Part shown: piece after piece, positions 54,394 through 63,355 of the stretch
How positions within the stretch are numbered: the first letter of the stretch is position 1
Layout: each line of letters opens with the position of its first letter
Assembly: GCA_903831255.1 (NCBI GenBank)
Contig: CAIKWZ010000043.1
Location: 1-64,000 of the forward strand
Direction: 5' to 3'
DNA: 64,000 bases
Source: an uncultured Alphaproteobacteria bacterium
GTDB taxonomy: Bacteria > Pseudomonadota > Alphaproteobacteria > Caulobacterales > Hyphomonadaceae
Notes under the pieces: model-generated
The model's input: the letters and a program-made list of their open reading frames with translations, nothing else
Databases searched by the model: none
Told to the model about the DNA's origin: nothing
Position numbers and translations under genes: made by a program

Positions 54394-55488
54394 TCAGCTC
54401 TCTTCGCTTTCGGCGGATCCGACCTCTTCGGACGCCTCGAATTCGACGGTCTCGCCTTCCTCGCTGAGGTCTGAGGCGCTGTCGCCTTCTTCGGTCGTCT
54501 CTGCGCCCTCAGCCTGGCCGGCGTCAGGCCCAGGTCCAAGCGCTGCGTCGGCTTCTGCGAACCGGCGCAGCTGCATGGCCGCCAGATCGTCGGCTGACGC
54601 ATTCGCCAGTTCGCCGGCCCGGATGCGGTCACGAAGATCGGCGATGCGATCGCTTGCTCCGCCTTCAATATCCAGGAACGCCGCCTCGAGGAGGTCGGAG
54701 ACGTGCTGATCGCGCGATCTGCCCGTCGCGCCGCCAAGCATGATGGCGATCACCCGATGTCCCTCGCGCTCCGCCGAAGCCATGAGGTTATATCCCGAGG
54801 CGTTGGTGAAGCCGGTCTTGATCCCGTCCACTCCTTCGACCCGGCTGAGCAGCGTATTGTGGTTCTGATACCGACGCTTCTTCCAGGTGAACTGTGGCGT
54901 CGAGAAATACGCGTAATGATCGCGGTGATCGAAATACATCGCCTCGGCCAGCCGTGCGAGATCCCGGGCGGTCGACATCTGCCGCTTGTCCGGAAGCCCG
55001 GAGGCGTTGGTGAACACGGTATTGTCGAGGCCAAGTTCGCGGGCTCTCTCGGTCATCATCACGGCGAATTTCTTCTCCGATCCTCCGAGCGCTTCAGCGA
55101 AAACCACCGCCACATCGTTCGCAGATTTCGTCACCAGGGCGCGGATGGCGTCTTCCACGCGGATCGTCGATCCGGACCGCAGGCCCAGCTTCGAGGGCTG
55201 CTGAACCGCTGCGGCGCGCGATACGGAAAGGCGGTCAGTCGTCTTGAGACGGCCGTCTTCAAGCGCATCGAACACCATATAAAGGGTCATAACCTTGGTG
55301 AGAGACGCAGGATAACGGGGCTCGTCCGCATTTCTTTCGTGCAGGACGCGAGCGGAATCCATATCGACGACGATGGAAGCGTATTTGTCGGCAAACGCCG
55401 GACCGACAAATCCAAAGGAAAGAAGAAGGCCGCCGATCAGGGCCGCGGCGCGCATTCTCAGAGCGTGTGTACGAGACGTCATCCGCAC
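54394..55488 (-). CDS. D-alanyl-D-alanine carboxypeptidase (class C-type low-molecular-mass PBP)
   Basis: A 364-residue secreted serine peptidase. The signal peptide covers about residues 1-33 (LIGGLLLSFGFVGPAFADK). The three active-site motifs are SxxK in YPASLTKVMT, SxN in TKSANDVAV, and KTG in DGIKTGFTNASG. It removes the terminal D-Ala of peptidoglycan pentapeptides. The last about 60 residues form an acidic Glu/Ser tail that is unusual; no amphipathic membrane anchor is seen, so the enzyme is probably soluble in the periplasm. Start is GTG 55488, or ATG 55482. It is divergent from clpS across 348 bp. Confidence 0.92.
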   Translation of the reverse strand: MRMTSRTHALRMRAAALIGGLLLSFGFVGPAFADKYASIVVDMDSARVLHERNADEPRYPASLTKVMTLYMVFDALEDGRLKTTDRLSVSRAAAVQQPSKLGLRSGSTIRVEDAIRALVTKSANDVAVVFAEALGGSEKKFAVMMTERARELGLDNTVFTNASGLPDKRQMSTARDLARLAEAMYFDHRDHYAYFSTPQFTWKKRRYQNHNTLLSRVEGVDGIKTGFTNASGYNLMASAEREGHRVIAIMLGGATGRSRDQHVSDLLEAAFLDIEGGASDRIADLRDRIRAGELANASADDLAAMQLRRFAEADAALGPGPDAGQAEGAETTEEGDSASDLSEEGETVEFEASEEVGSAESEES

Positions 55489-55836
55489 AAGGGTCCTCTG
55501 ACTGACTGAACTCGACTGTGACCAGAGGGTCCTACGTCAAGCTTACTCAAACCTTAAGGCGCGTCACCCCCAAAAAGGCAGCAAGTTTCGAGCCAGTCCG
55601 TCCCGCAGGGCGCGGGAGCGGTTTCCCTCCTGAGGGGAAACGTCGCGAAGGTCTGGACTTGTGGCCTGTTCAGACCCACATCTTAGCGCGGAGGCGCGCG
55701 GGTCGCGGGTTTTTTCGGTTGCCCTTTCCTTCGACGACGGATTTCATGACGCATCGCGTCACGGCGCGCAACGAGTCCATGTCTCGTGCGCCGGCCGGGC
55801 GCAGTGTACGGACGAAGAAGACAGGCGACGTGTGAT
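55489..55836. other. 348-bp gap before clpS with hairpin and T-tract
   Basis: No gene-like frame is present; the frames here have random composition. Two elements are visible on the plus strand. GTTTCCC (55621-55627) and GGGAAAC (55635-55641) form a perfect 7-bp stem around a loop of 7 bases, TCCTGAG. About 60 bases later GCGCGGAGGCGCGC is followed shortly by GGGTTTTTTC (55709-55715). Together they could be the body and end of a small RNA, or leader elements of clpS, which starts 120 bases later. I recognise no RNA family. Confidence 0.3.
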
Positions 55837-56166
55837 ATGGCTCAAAAGCCGACCCCACCGGATAATCAAAGGGAGACGGGCGTCGCGACGCGCGTCAAAC
55901 CCAAGACGGCGAAGCCGTCCATGTATCGGGTTCTGCTGCTGAATGACGATTACACGCCGATGGAGTTTGTCATCCTCGTTCTCGAACATTGCTTCAACAA
56001 GTCTCGTGAAGAGGCCACGCGGATCATGCTTCATGTGCATAATTACGGGGTCGGTTTGTGCGGGATCTATACCTTCGAGGTGGCTGAGACCAAAGTAGCG
56101 CAGGTTCTTGACCTTGCGCGGCGGGCTCAACATCCGCTTCAATGCACCATGGAACGCGAGGATTAG
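55837..56166 (+). CDS. clpS: ATP-dependent Clp protease adaptor ClpS
   Basis: A 109-residue adaptor that delivers N-degron substrates to ClpAP. The conserved core is [18 protein letters not shown], with hydrophobic-pocket residues in [17 protein letters not shown] and the MLHVHNYG turn. The first about 25 residues (Pro/Lys/Thr) are the flexible N-terminal tail. ATG 55837 is chosen because the upstream codons do not match. clpA starts 9 bp after its stop (AGGGAGTAGCC before ATG), so the two form one operon. Confidence 0.95.
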   Translation: MAQKPTPPDNQRETGVATRVKPKTAKPSMYRVLLLNDDYTPMEFVILVLEHCFNKSREEATRIMLHVHNYGVGLCGIYTFEVAETKVAQVLDLARRAQHPLQCTMERED

Positions 56167-56175
56167 GGAGTAGCC

Positions 56176-58479
56176 ATGCCGTCTCTGACCCCAAGTCTCG
56201 AACGTGCTCTGGAGAGGGCGCTCCACCTCGCCGCCGAGCGAAAGCACGAGTACGCCACCCTTGAGCATCTCCTTTATGCGCTGACCGAGGATGAGGACGC
56301 ATCGGAGGTGATGTCGGCCTGCAAGGTCGATATCGAGAAGCTGCGTCGCGATCTCCAGCATTATCTGGACAATGACTGCGCCAGCTTTGTGGTCGAGGAT
56401 GGCGGGCAGGTTCATCCGACGGCCGCCTTCCAGCGTGTCGTCCAGCGGGCTGTTCTCCATGTTGAGAGCTCAGGGCGCGACGAGGTTTCGGGCGCCAATG
56501 TCCTGGTGTCGATCTTCGCCGAGCGCGACAGTCACGCCGCCTACTTCCTGCAGGAACAGGACATGACCCGTTATGACGCGGTCAATTACATCGCGCACGG
56601 CGTCGCCAAGAAGCCCGGCATGTCGAAATCCAAGCCCGTCGAGGGGGCCGCGGAGAAGGATGAGGAAGCGGCCAAGTCAGGCGGTGAGGCGCTGTCGACC
56701 TATTGTGTCGATCTCAACGAGAAGGCGCGCAAGGGCAAGACCGATCCGCTCATCGGACGTCATCAGGAGGTCGAGCGGGCCATCCAGGTGCTGTGCCGCA
56801 GGCGGAAGAACAATCCCCTGCTGGTGGGCGACCCGGGGGTTGGAAAGACCGCGATCGCCGAAGGCCTCGCCCGCAAGATCGTGGACGGGGACGCCCCCGC
56901 CATTCTGAAGGATGCGGTGATTTTCTCTCTCGACATGGGGACATTGCTGGCCGGCACGCGTTATCGGGGCGATTTCGAGGAGCGTCTGAAGGCGGTGCTC
57001 AAGGAGCTCGAAGAGCATCCCAAGGCGATTTTGTTCATCGACGAGATCCATACGGTCATCGGCGCCGGAGCGACCTCCGGCGGCGCCATGGATGCTTCCA
57101 ATCTTCTGAAGCCGGCCCTGCAGTCGGGCCAGCTGCGTTGCATGGGCTCGACCACGTACAAGGAGTACCGGCAGCATTTCGAGAAAGACAGGGCTCTGGC
57201 CCGGCGCTTTCAGAAGATTGACGTGGTCGAACCGAGCATTGAGGACACGGTTCGGATCGTCATGGGGATCAAGCCGTATTTTGAGGAGTTCCACGGTCTC
57301 AAGTATACGAGTGAGGCGATCCGCACAGCGGTTGACCTTTCGGCCCGCTATATCACGGACCGCAAACTGCCCGACAAGGCGATTGATGTGATTGACGAGG
57401 CTGGCGCCAGTCAGTGGCTGCTTCCTGAAAACAAGCGTCGCAAGCAGATCGGAGCGCGCGAGATCGAACAGGTCGTCGCCAAGATGGCCCGTATTCCGTC
57501 CCGCCAGGTGACCCGTTCGGACGCTGAACAGCTTCGCTCCCTTGAAGCCGACCTCAAGCGGGTCGTTTATGGACAGGATTCGGCCATCACCGCTCTTTCG
57601 AGCGCCATCAAGCTTTCACGCGCCGGCCTTCGTGAGCCCAATAAGCCGATCGGGTGTTATCTGTTCTCGGGGCCGACCGGGGTTGGCAAGACCGAAGTCG
57701 CCAAGCAGCTGGCCTCAATCCTCGGCGTTGAGCTTCTGCGCTTCGACATGTCGGAATACATGGAGCGTCATACGGTCTCGCGCCTGATCGGCGCCCCGCC
57801 TGGCTATGTCGGCTTTGATCAGGGCGGTCTCCTGACCGACGGGGTCGATCAGCATCGTCACTGCGTGCTTCTGCTCGACGAGATTGAAAAAGCCCATCCG
57901 GACCTGTTCAACATTCTCCTGCAGGTGATGGACAACGGCGCCCTCACGGACGCCAATGGCAAAAAGGTCGATTTCCGGAACGTGATCCTCATCATGACCA
58001 CCAACGCCGGGGCTTCGGATGCCGCCAAGGAATCCATCGGATTTGGCCGCGGCAAGCGTGAAGGAGAGGACGAAGAGGCGATCAAGCGTCTCTTCACGCC
58101 GGAGTTCCGCAATCGCCTCGACGCCACGATCGGGTTTGCGCACCTCAGCCAGCAGATTATCGAGCAGGTCGTCGACAAGTTCATCCTGCAGCTGGAAGCT
58201 CAGCTCGCCGACCGTAACGTCACCATCGCGCTGACGCCCAAGGCCCGTAAGTGGCTGGCGGAACGCGGCTATGACGAGGCCTTCGGCGCGCGGCCGCTCT
58301 CACGGCTGATCCAGGAGCATGTGAAGAAGCCGATGGCCGATGAACTCCTCTTCGGCGCTCTCCAGAAGGGCGGCGGGGTCAAGATCGACATCGACAAGTC
58401 CAATCCCGACAAGCTGTCGTTCAAGTTCGTCGAGGATCCGAAGCCCTCTCCGCGCAAGTCCGCCGAGATGGCTGGCTGA
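56176..58479 (+). CDS. clpA: ATP-dependent Clp protease ATP-binding subunit ClpA
   Basis: A 767-residue Clp/Hsp100 unfoldase that works with ClpP. The N-terminal ClpN domain (1-145, [36 protein letters not shown]) is followed by D1 (about 190-440, Walker [16 protein letters not shown]) and D2 (about 465-760, Walker [16 protein letters not shown]). The C-terminal region [18 protein letters not shown] is the usual end. Length (about 750-770) is normal for ClpA. The clpP partner is at 12.2 kb. Confidence 0.96.
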   Translation: MPSLTPSLERALERALHLAAERKHEYATLEHLLYALTEDEDASEVMSACKVDIEKLRRDLQHYLDNDCASFVVEDGGQVHPTAAFQRVVQRAVLHVESSGRDEVSGANVLVSIFAERDSHAAYFLQEQDMTRYDAVNYIAHGVAKKPGMSKSKPVEGAAEKDEEAAKSGGEALSTYCVDLNEKARKGKTDPLIGRHQEVERAIQVLCRRRKNNPLLVGDPGVGKTAIAEGLARKIVDGDAPAILKDAVIFSLDMGTLLAGTRYRGDFEERLKAVLKELEEHPKAILFIDEIHTVIGAGATSGGAMDASNLLKPALQSGQLRCMGSTTYKEYRQHFEKDRALARRFQKIDVVEPSIEDTVRIVMGIKPYFEEFHGLKYTSEAIRTAVDLSARYITDRKLPDKAIDVIDEAGASQWLLPENKRRKQIGAREIEQVVAKMARIPSRQVTRSDAEQLRSLEADLKRVVYGQDSAITALSSAIKLSRAGLREPNKPIGCYLFSGPTGVGKTEVAKQLASILGVELLRFDMSEYMERHTVSRLIGAPPGYVGFDQGGLLTDGVDQHRHCVLLLDEIEKAHPDLFNILLQVMDNGALTDANGKKVDFRNVILIMTTNAGASDAAKESIGFGRGKREGEDEEAIKRLFTPEFRNRLDATIGFAHLSQQIIEQVVDKFILQLEAQLADRNVTIALTPKARKWLAERGYDEAFGARPLSRLIQEHVKKPMADELLFGALQKGGGVKIDIDKSNPDKLSFKFVEDPKPSPRKSAEMAG

Positions 58480-58543
58480 CGCCTCCTCGTCCGCCGGCGA
58501 TGGATCGCACGGTCGGGTGGAAGGACCGGGTCGGGCGAGGCGG

Positions 58544-59158
58544 TCAGGGCGCTGGCGTGCTGGCGTTCGGGTCGACTGTGCTGCCGGTCATGGTCGGCCA
58601 TATCAGAGGAAAGGTCGGACCGGCCGTTTCAGGATCATCGCAGGACCGCCAGCGCATTTCCTGGAGATAGAACTGCGTCCCCGTCCAGGCGTAGCGCCCT
58701 TCCGATCCGCATCGGCCATCGCTCGCCGCCTTGTTCAGCGTGGTGAGGACGCCGGTTCCTGCATCAAGTTCCGGCATTCCGATCTGGTCGTTCGCAAACC
58801 ATCCCTCCTCATTGTAGTCGGGCAGGGCCAGGAGGCGGGCAGGCGCGCCGTCCTTCATGACGAACAGACGGTCCGAATAGGAATAGGATCCGAGGCTGCA
58901 GGAGATCATGGCGATCGTGGCGGTTTCCAGCGGAATGATCTTGGAAGCGTCGGGAGCCTCGATCGGGCGTTCGCATCCTCCAAGAAGATCGCTCACCCGG
59001 CGCGCTTCGGCGATCAGCGCAGCGTCGCCTGACGGGGGAGCGATACCTGGATCGGCGCCGACGGTTTCAAGCGCCGCCTCGGGCTTGTCCGCCGGATCGC
59101 ATCCGCACAAGGCGAAACTGAGAACAAGTGCGGTCAGAATGGGCGGATGTGAACGCAT
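58544..59158 (-). CDS. DUF1176 lipoprotein
   Basis: A 204-residue protein. MRSHPPILTALVLSFALCGC is a lipoprotein signal (lipobox LCGC, Cys20). After a Pro/Ala-rich linker comes a DUF1176-like domain: IPLETATIAMISCSLGSYSYSDRLFVM, ending DGRCGSEGRYAWTGTQFYLQ and the MRWRSCDD end. DUF1176 proteins are periplasmic and of unknown function, and have disulphides; four Cys after the lipobox fit that. ATG 59158 follows GGGAG. The open frame extends to 59299 without support. It is convergent with clpA. Confidence 0.8.
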   Translation of the reverse strand: MRSHPPILTALVLSFALCGCDPADKPEAALETVGADPGIAPPSGDAALIAEARRVSDLLGGCERPIEAPDASKIIPLETATIAMISCSLGSYSYSDRLFVMKDGAPARLLALPDYNEEGWFANDQIGMPELDAGTGVLTTLNKAASDGRCGSEGRYAWTGTQFYLQEMRWRSCDDPETAGPTFPLIWPTMTGSTVDPNASTPAP

Positions 59159-59354
59159 GAGCGTCTCCCGGTTCGTTTCCATATGAGACAATCCCCGGCA
59201 TTGGCGCAAATCAATGGCGAAAACCGGCGGAAACATGGGATAACTTTTTTCTGATCGGGCCGCTTCGATCTGTCCCTGTCGCTGGAAACGCTCCGGCATG
59301 GCGCGTCGATCCGAAGCGGGTTATGGAGACGGGAAGACCTGAAGGGAGATGATC

Positions 59355-59435
59355 ATGGCGGCTGTCTGGGCGATTCTCACCGTTGTGGCGGTGTTCGGCG
59401 TTCTTAACCTTCTGGAATATCGTCGTATCGACTGA
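59355..59435 (+). CDS. Small membrane peptide, 26 residues
   Basis: This open frame is too short for usual gene calls. It reads MAAVWAILTVVAVFGVLNLL then EYRRID: one hydrophobic helix followed by a charged tail, like a single-span membrane peptide. ATG 59355 has GGGAG about 6 bases before it. An upstream in-frame ATG at 59349 is too close to the site. It lies 36 bp before the Ca2+ antiporter gene on the same strand and may be co-transcribed with it. No homologue is claimed. Confidence 0.55.
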   Translation: MAAVWAILTVVAVFGVLNLLEYRRID

Positions 59436-59470
59436 CACGCGCAGGCGGGTCCGGCTGGGGAGCAGGGGTC

Positions 59471-60460
59471 ATGGAGCTGGCATCGGCGTTTGTGTTTCTT
59501 CTCGCGGGGTTCGGCGTCCTCCTCTATTCGGGGGACTGTCTTGTTCGCGGCGCTCTGGCGGCCTCTTACAAGGCGAATGTGTCCCCTCTGCTGGTCGGGG
59601 TGGTGATCGTGGGGTTCGGGACATCGCTTCCCGAGCTGATCATATCGGTTGTCAGCGCCATGAACGGTCGCCCGGGCCTTGCTCAGGGCGCGATCGTCGG
59701 ATCCAATATCGCCAATATCTGGCTGGTCCTCGCCCTGCCGGCGATCATTTATCCCATCTCCACTCGGGCGCCCCGTATCATCGTGACGGCGCTGGTGATG
59801 ATGGCGGCGACGATCGCATGGGTGGCTCTGACCCGGACCTACGGTCTTTCGCCCCTTATCGGGTCGGCATTTCTGGTCGTCCTTCTCATCTACGTGCTGA
59901 TCGCCTGGATGATCGGGCGTCGCGATCTGACCGAGGATACGCCTGAAGAGAGGGCGATCGAGGCGACCCCTGCCTGGCGGATGGCGGTCCTGATTCTGAT
60001 CGGTGTGGTCGGTTTGCCCCTCGGCTCGCGAATTCTCGTGGACGGCGGAATTTTCCTCTCTGAACGGACGGATTTCAGTCAGGAGACGATTGGCCTGACC
60101 CTTCTCGCGATCGGTTCATCCCTGCCGGAGCTTGGCGCAGGTATCGCCGCCGCCTGGCGGCGGCAGAGCGATGTCGCCATGGGCAATATCCTCGGAGCGA
60201 ACATCTTCAATCTGCTCGGGGCGGGAGGCGTGGTCGCCCTGACCGGGACATACTCCCTGAGCCCGGAGTTTCACGATTACAGCCACTGGCTCATGGCTGC
60301 GGCGGCGGCGATGATCCTTCTGCTGATCCTGCTGCGTCGGCGAGTTGGGATTGGGACAGCGGTCGTATTTCTTGCCTGTTACGCGGCCTACATCACCGGC
60401 CTGGTCAATGGCTGGACGATCGAGGACATGAAGTATCTGGTGCTTGAGCGGCCGGTCTGA
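59471..60460 (+). CDS. Calcium/cation antiporter (CaCA family, YrbG type)
   Basis: A 329-residue membrane antiporter with two inverted repeat halves. The first alpha motif is VGFGTSLPELIISVVSAM, with GAIVGSNIANIWLVLALPA. The second is AIGSSLPELGAGIAAAW, with VAMGNILGANIFNLLG. About ten transmembrane helices are visible. It exchanges Ca2+ or another cation for Na+ or H+ across the inner membrane. ATG 59471 follows GGGGAGCAGGGGTC. The central loop (RRDLTEDTPEERAIEATPAW) is the hydrophilic connector. It is convergent with the SixA-like gene. Confidence 0.9.
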   Translation: MELASAFVFLLAGFGVLLYSGDCLVRGALAASYKANVSPLLVGVVIVGFGTSLPELIISVVSAMNGRPGLAQGAIVGSNIANIWLVLALPAIIYPISTRAPRIIVTALVMMAATIAWVALTRTYGLSPLIGSAFLVVLLIYVLIAWMIGRRDLTEDTPEERAIEATPAWRMAVLILIGVVGLPLGSRILVDGGIFLSERTDFSQETIGLTLLAIGSSLPELGAGIAAAWRRQSDVAMGNILGANIFNLLGAGGVVALTGTYSLSPEFHDYSHWLMAAAAAMILLLILLRRRVGIGTAVVFLACYAAYITGLVNGWTIEDMKYLVLERPV

Positions 60461-60475
60461 TCCCTCCCGGCGTCT

Positions 60476-60961
60476 TCATCCGAGGCTGTCCTTCGGGGAA
60501 AGAAACGCCAGAAGCCGCCACGGAGCGTCCTCGTTCTTGCGCTCGAAGAGAGCGGCGGCCGCTGTCGGAAAATCCGCCTCGATCCGCCTCGCCAGCGGCG
60601 TGCGTCCGCCGCCCAGCTCAGCTGCAAGTTCCTGAAGTCCGGGATTGTGGGCGATGATCATCACCCGTTCGGCGCCGGCGGCCTTCGCTTCCTGCAGCAG
60701 GGCGTCGGCCGGGGCGAGGTAAAGGCTGTCGAGAAAGCGCGTCTCGGCGCCCGGGAAGGCGCGGGCGATCTGGTCCCAGGTCTGACGCGTGCGGGATGAA
60801 GAGGATATCAGGACGACGTCAGGGGCGACGCCGGCCTCAATAAGCGCCCATCCTATTCTCGAGGCGTCACTTCGTCCGCGTTCATTAAGCGAGCGCTCGA
60901 AGTCGGTCGCCCCGCCGCCAGGGTCGGCTTTCGCGTGCCGGAGGAGCGTAAGCTGGCGCAT
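60476..60961 (-). CDS. SixA-like histidine phosphatase
   Basis: A 161-residue histidine phosphatase. MRQLTLLRHAKADPGGGATD carries the RH catalytic motif at residues 8-9, with RSLNERGRSDASRI and the second His in VMIIAHNPGLQELA. SixA dephosphorylates the His of phosphotransfer proteins such as ArcB or the nitrogen PTS; several paralogues have unknown substrates. Length is that of the short SixA branch. It faces the antiporter gene (15 bp between stops). Confidence 0.85.
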   Translation of the reverse strand: MRQLTLLRHAKADPGGGATDFERSLNERGRSDASRIGWALIEAGVAPDVVLISSSSRTRQTWDQIARAFPGAETRFLDSLYLAPADALLQEAKAAGAERVMIIAHNPGLQELAAELGGGRTPLARRIEADFPTAAAALFERKNEDAPWRLLAFLSPKDSLG

Positions 60962-61052
60962 CGGCTGCGAGGTCCGGAATCACGGGCGCATTGTCCCCGC
61001 GGAGCGACCTTAGCCGAGCCGCTCAGCGGGGCACAACCGACGTTCGCTCCCG

Positions 61053-61952
61053 TCACTTGGTCAGCGTGTAGATGACGCAGACATTGGCCGATATGGTTCT
61101 GGGAAGCTCATCGTTTGGAAGATTGAGCTGGGCGAGATCGGCTTCCGTGATCGTCACCTGTCGCCCGTCGATCATCCCGCTGGCGACAGGCGCAGGCGGC
61201 GGCGGGGCCGGGGACGCCATCGCCGCCACTGGCGCATAACGATAATTGCTGTCCGGGTTCATGACGCGGGCCGCCTGACCGGTCGACCAGTTGCCCATGC
61301 ACGAATCCGATCCCTCCTGAATGACCAGCAGGTCCCCAAGCTTGGCCCCGGCGGCGCTCGCCACGCCGCGGGCGCGCTCGCGGGCATCCTTGGCGGCTTC
61401 ATTGAGGATGTCGCGCTGCATTTCTGCAGTTTCTTCAAGGTAGACGTAGATCTCTCCGGAATTCTGGGGGGCGAGCGCCAGAGCCGCGGCGCGGGCGCGA
61501 CCTGCGAGAGCCGTGTCGGTGAGGGTGACCGTCATCGCAGTGCGGGCCTCATAGCCCTTCACACGGTCCGCACGGTCGTTGGTGAGGATGTTTCCATCCT
61601 TGTCCCGGTATTGTTCGAAATAGGCGTTCACATTGACGCTCGTGGTCACGCGGGCTTTATCGCCTGCAACCTTCCGGATCGCCTCATAGGCGAGGCGGGC
61701 GCGGGCGACCGCCTTCTTGGTCGCCGCTGCAGACTGATTGTCGGTCTCCACGAACGATACCTCGAAGCGCGCCCTGTTCGGGGCGACATCCATCATCGCA
61801 CGACCGAGACCTTCAACCACCGGCTTGTCCCACCAATACGGTCTGACAAAGACCGAGGGCTCCTGAGCGATGGCCGGAAGAGATCCCGAGAGGGCGAGGC
61901 CCCCTGCGAGAGCAAGGCCCCCTGCAAGAGCAAGACGGAATCGGTGGGCCAT
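61053..61952 (-). CDS. Exported SIMPL-domain protein
   Basis: A 299-residue protein. The signal peptide (MAHRFRLALAGGLALAGGLA, cleavage near AIAQEPS) contains an imperfect repeat of LALAGG. The SIMPL domain follows (about 45-240): VVEGLGRAMMDVAPNRARFE, VNVNAYFEQYRDKDG, and ILNEAAKDARERARGVA with LGDLLVIQEG. SIMPL proteins (DUF541) are periplasmic or outer-membrane associated with oxidative-stress phenotypes in some bacteria. The Pro-rich stretch near 250 precedes a final conserved segment. ATG 61952 is chosen for the signal peptide. Confidence 0.82.
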   Translation of the reverse strand: MAHRFRLALAGGLALAGGLALSGSLPAIAQEPSVFVRPYWWDKPVVEGLGRAMMDVAPNRARFEVSFVETDNQSAAATKKAVARARLAYEAIRKVAGDKARVTTSVNVNAYFEQYRDKDGNILTNDRADRVKGYEARTAMTVTLTDTALAGRARAAALALAPQNSGEIYVYLEETAEMQRDILNEAAKDARERARGVASAAGAKLGDLLVIQEGSDSCMGNWSTGQAARVMNPDSNYRYAPVAAMASPAPPPPAPVASGMIDGRQVTITEADLAQLNLPNDELPRTISANVCVIYTLTK

Positions 61953-62046
61953 GAACGCATCCTTCGATGTTGCAGCTCCGACTATGATCTCCACGGGAGC
62001 GGCGTGCAAGCGCAGTAAGCCGACCGAGCTGCATTCCGCAGTGCGA

Positions 62047-62469
62047 TCAGGCGAAAGCCGGCATCGGTCTCGCAGAGGCGCGAGCGTGAATAAATCTGCG
62101 CCGGATCTCGGTGGGCCATGACAAGAGGATAAAGCCGAGAAGGCCGCCCAGAACGGAGTGCCCTGCATCGTCCAGGGCCGGCGTGCGTCCGGGGGTTAGC
62201 GCCTGAAGGCCCTCAAGGCCGGGGGCGAGGCAAAGAACGATCAGGAGGCCGGTCAGCCGGAGGCCGCGCCCCCGAAGTAGCCCTGCGCAGGCTCCGAGGA
62301 TGGCGAAACAAAGCAGGTGACGGACATCATCCGATGCGATGAAGCGCTCCAGAGGATCCTGGGCGCTGAGGCCGCCCCACAGGATGAGGCCGCATCCGGC
62401 GACGCATGACAGGACCGCTGTCGGCGTCGCGAGGCTCAGGGGAAGCGGTGGCGCGGGTCGTCTGGTCAT
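62047..62469 (-). CDS. VanZ-like membrane protein
   Basis: A 140-residue inner-membrane protein with four hydrophobic segments (LATPTAVLSCVAGCGLILWG; DVRHLLCFAILGACAGLL; LTGLLIVLCLAPGLEGLQAL; and HSVLGGLLGFILLS). The patterns DDVRHLLCFAILG and TPGRTPALDDAGHSVLGGLL match the VanZ-like motif. The function is unknown outside teicoplanin resistance. It lies 94 bp upstream of the SIMPL gene on the same strand. No resistance cluster is present, so this is a generic VanZ-like protein. Confidence 0.75.
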   Translation of the reverse strand: MTRRPAPPLPLSLATPTAVLSCVAGCGLILWGGLSAQDPLERFIASDDVRHLLCFAILGACAGLLRGRGLRLTGLLIVLCLAPGLEGLQALTPGRTPALDDAGHSVLGGLLGFILLSWPTEIRRRFIHARASARPMPAFA

Positions 62470-62605
62470 ATCTCATCGGCTTTCGAGGTCTGCATAGAGA
62501 ACGTCGGCGGGGTTGAGATGGCGTGAACAGATTGCGCGCATTTTCTGATCCGGGATCCCGGGAGCGTGACGTCCGGCCTGAGGGTCGCTATCAAGGAGGC
62601 TCCTC

Positions 62606-63253
62606 TTGAAAGGTCTTTGGGCGCCCATGCTGACAGTTCATCATCTCAACGAATCGCGCTCTCAGCGCGTTCTCTGGCTCCTCGAGGAGCTCGCCCTGCC
62701 TTATGAGATCCGGTTTTATGATCGCGATCCCCAGACCCGCCTCGCGCCGGACGCCCTTAAGGCCGTTCACCCCCTGGGCAAGAGCCCTGTCCTGACCGAC
62801 GGCGACAGGACCATTATCGAGACGGGCGCCATCGTAGACTATGTCATTCGCAGGCACGGCGGCGGACGTTTGGCGCCGAGCCCGGGCGGGGACGATCATG
62901 AAGCCTATCTTCAGTGGCTGCATTACGCCGAGGGATCGGCCATGCTGCCGATCCTGCTCAACATGTATGTGGCGCGCCTGAAGGAGGCAGGGGCCCCCTT
63001 GCGCCCGAGGATCGATTCGGAGATCGCCAATCATCTGGGGTTTGTCGAGGCCTCGCTCGCCGGTCGCGCCTTCTTTGTCGGCGAGACGCTCACGGGCGCT
63101 GACATCATGATGAGCTTTGTCGCCGAGGCGGCCCGGGCCCAGGGCCGGCTGGACGCTTATCCTGCCTTGAGCGCCTGGCTGGACCGGATGCATCAAAGGC
63201 CGGCCTGGAAGGTCGCCCTCGAGCGCGGAGGGCCCTACGCGCTGGGGCGTTAG
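62606..63253 (+). CDS. Glutathione S-transferase
   Basis: A 215-residue GST. The N-terminal thioredoxin-like domain has MLTVHHLNESRSQRVLWLLE with the Ser that starts catalysis, and the SNAIL-like TIIETGAIVDYVI. The C-terminal helical domain has GRAFFVGETLTGADIMMSFV. It resembles the bacterial beta/theta-like GSTs that conjugate glutathione to electrophiles. A perfect AAGGAGG lies 7 bases before TTG 62606, which I chose as start; ATG 62627 (MLTVHH) is where relatives usually begin. No partner enzyme is linked. Confidence 0.85.
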   Translation: MKGLWAPMLTVHHLNESRSQRVLWLLEELALPYEIRFYDRDPQTRLAPDALKAVHPLGKSPVLTDGDRTIIETGAIVDYVIRRHGGGRLAPSPGGDDHEAYLQWLHYAEGSAMLPILLNMYVARLKEAGAPLRPRIDSEIANHLGFVEASLAGRAFFVGETLTGADIMMSFVAEAARAQGRLDAYPALSAWLDRMHQRPAWKVALERGGPYALGR

Positions 63254-63355
63254 AGCTCGCCGAAGGGAGGGGCCCGCTGGCTCAGGAGCCTAGCTCCGAA
63301 GGTCTGGCGGGCAGGGTGGATTTGTGCGCTAATCGCGCGGAGCACGACAGGAGAC

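Noticed and set aside
55518-55835. 105-codon open frame before clpS
   Set aside because: The composition is not protein-like, there is no ribosome site and no motif, and it covers hairpins and a T-tract.
62047-62469. Glycopeptide resistance (vanZ)
   Set aside because: The gene has only the general VanZ-like membrane pattern and no van genes are nearby, so resistance is not inferred.
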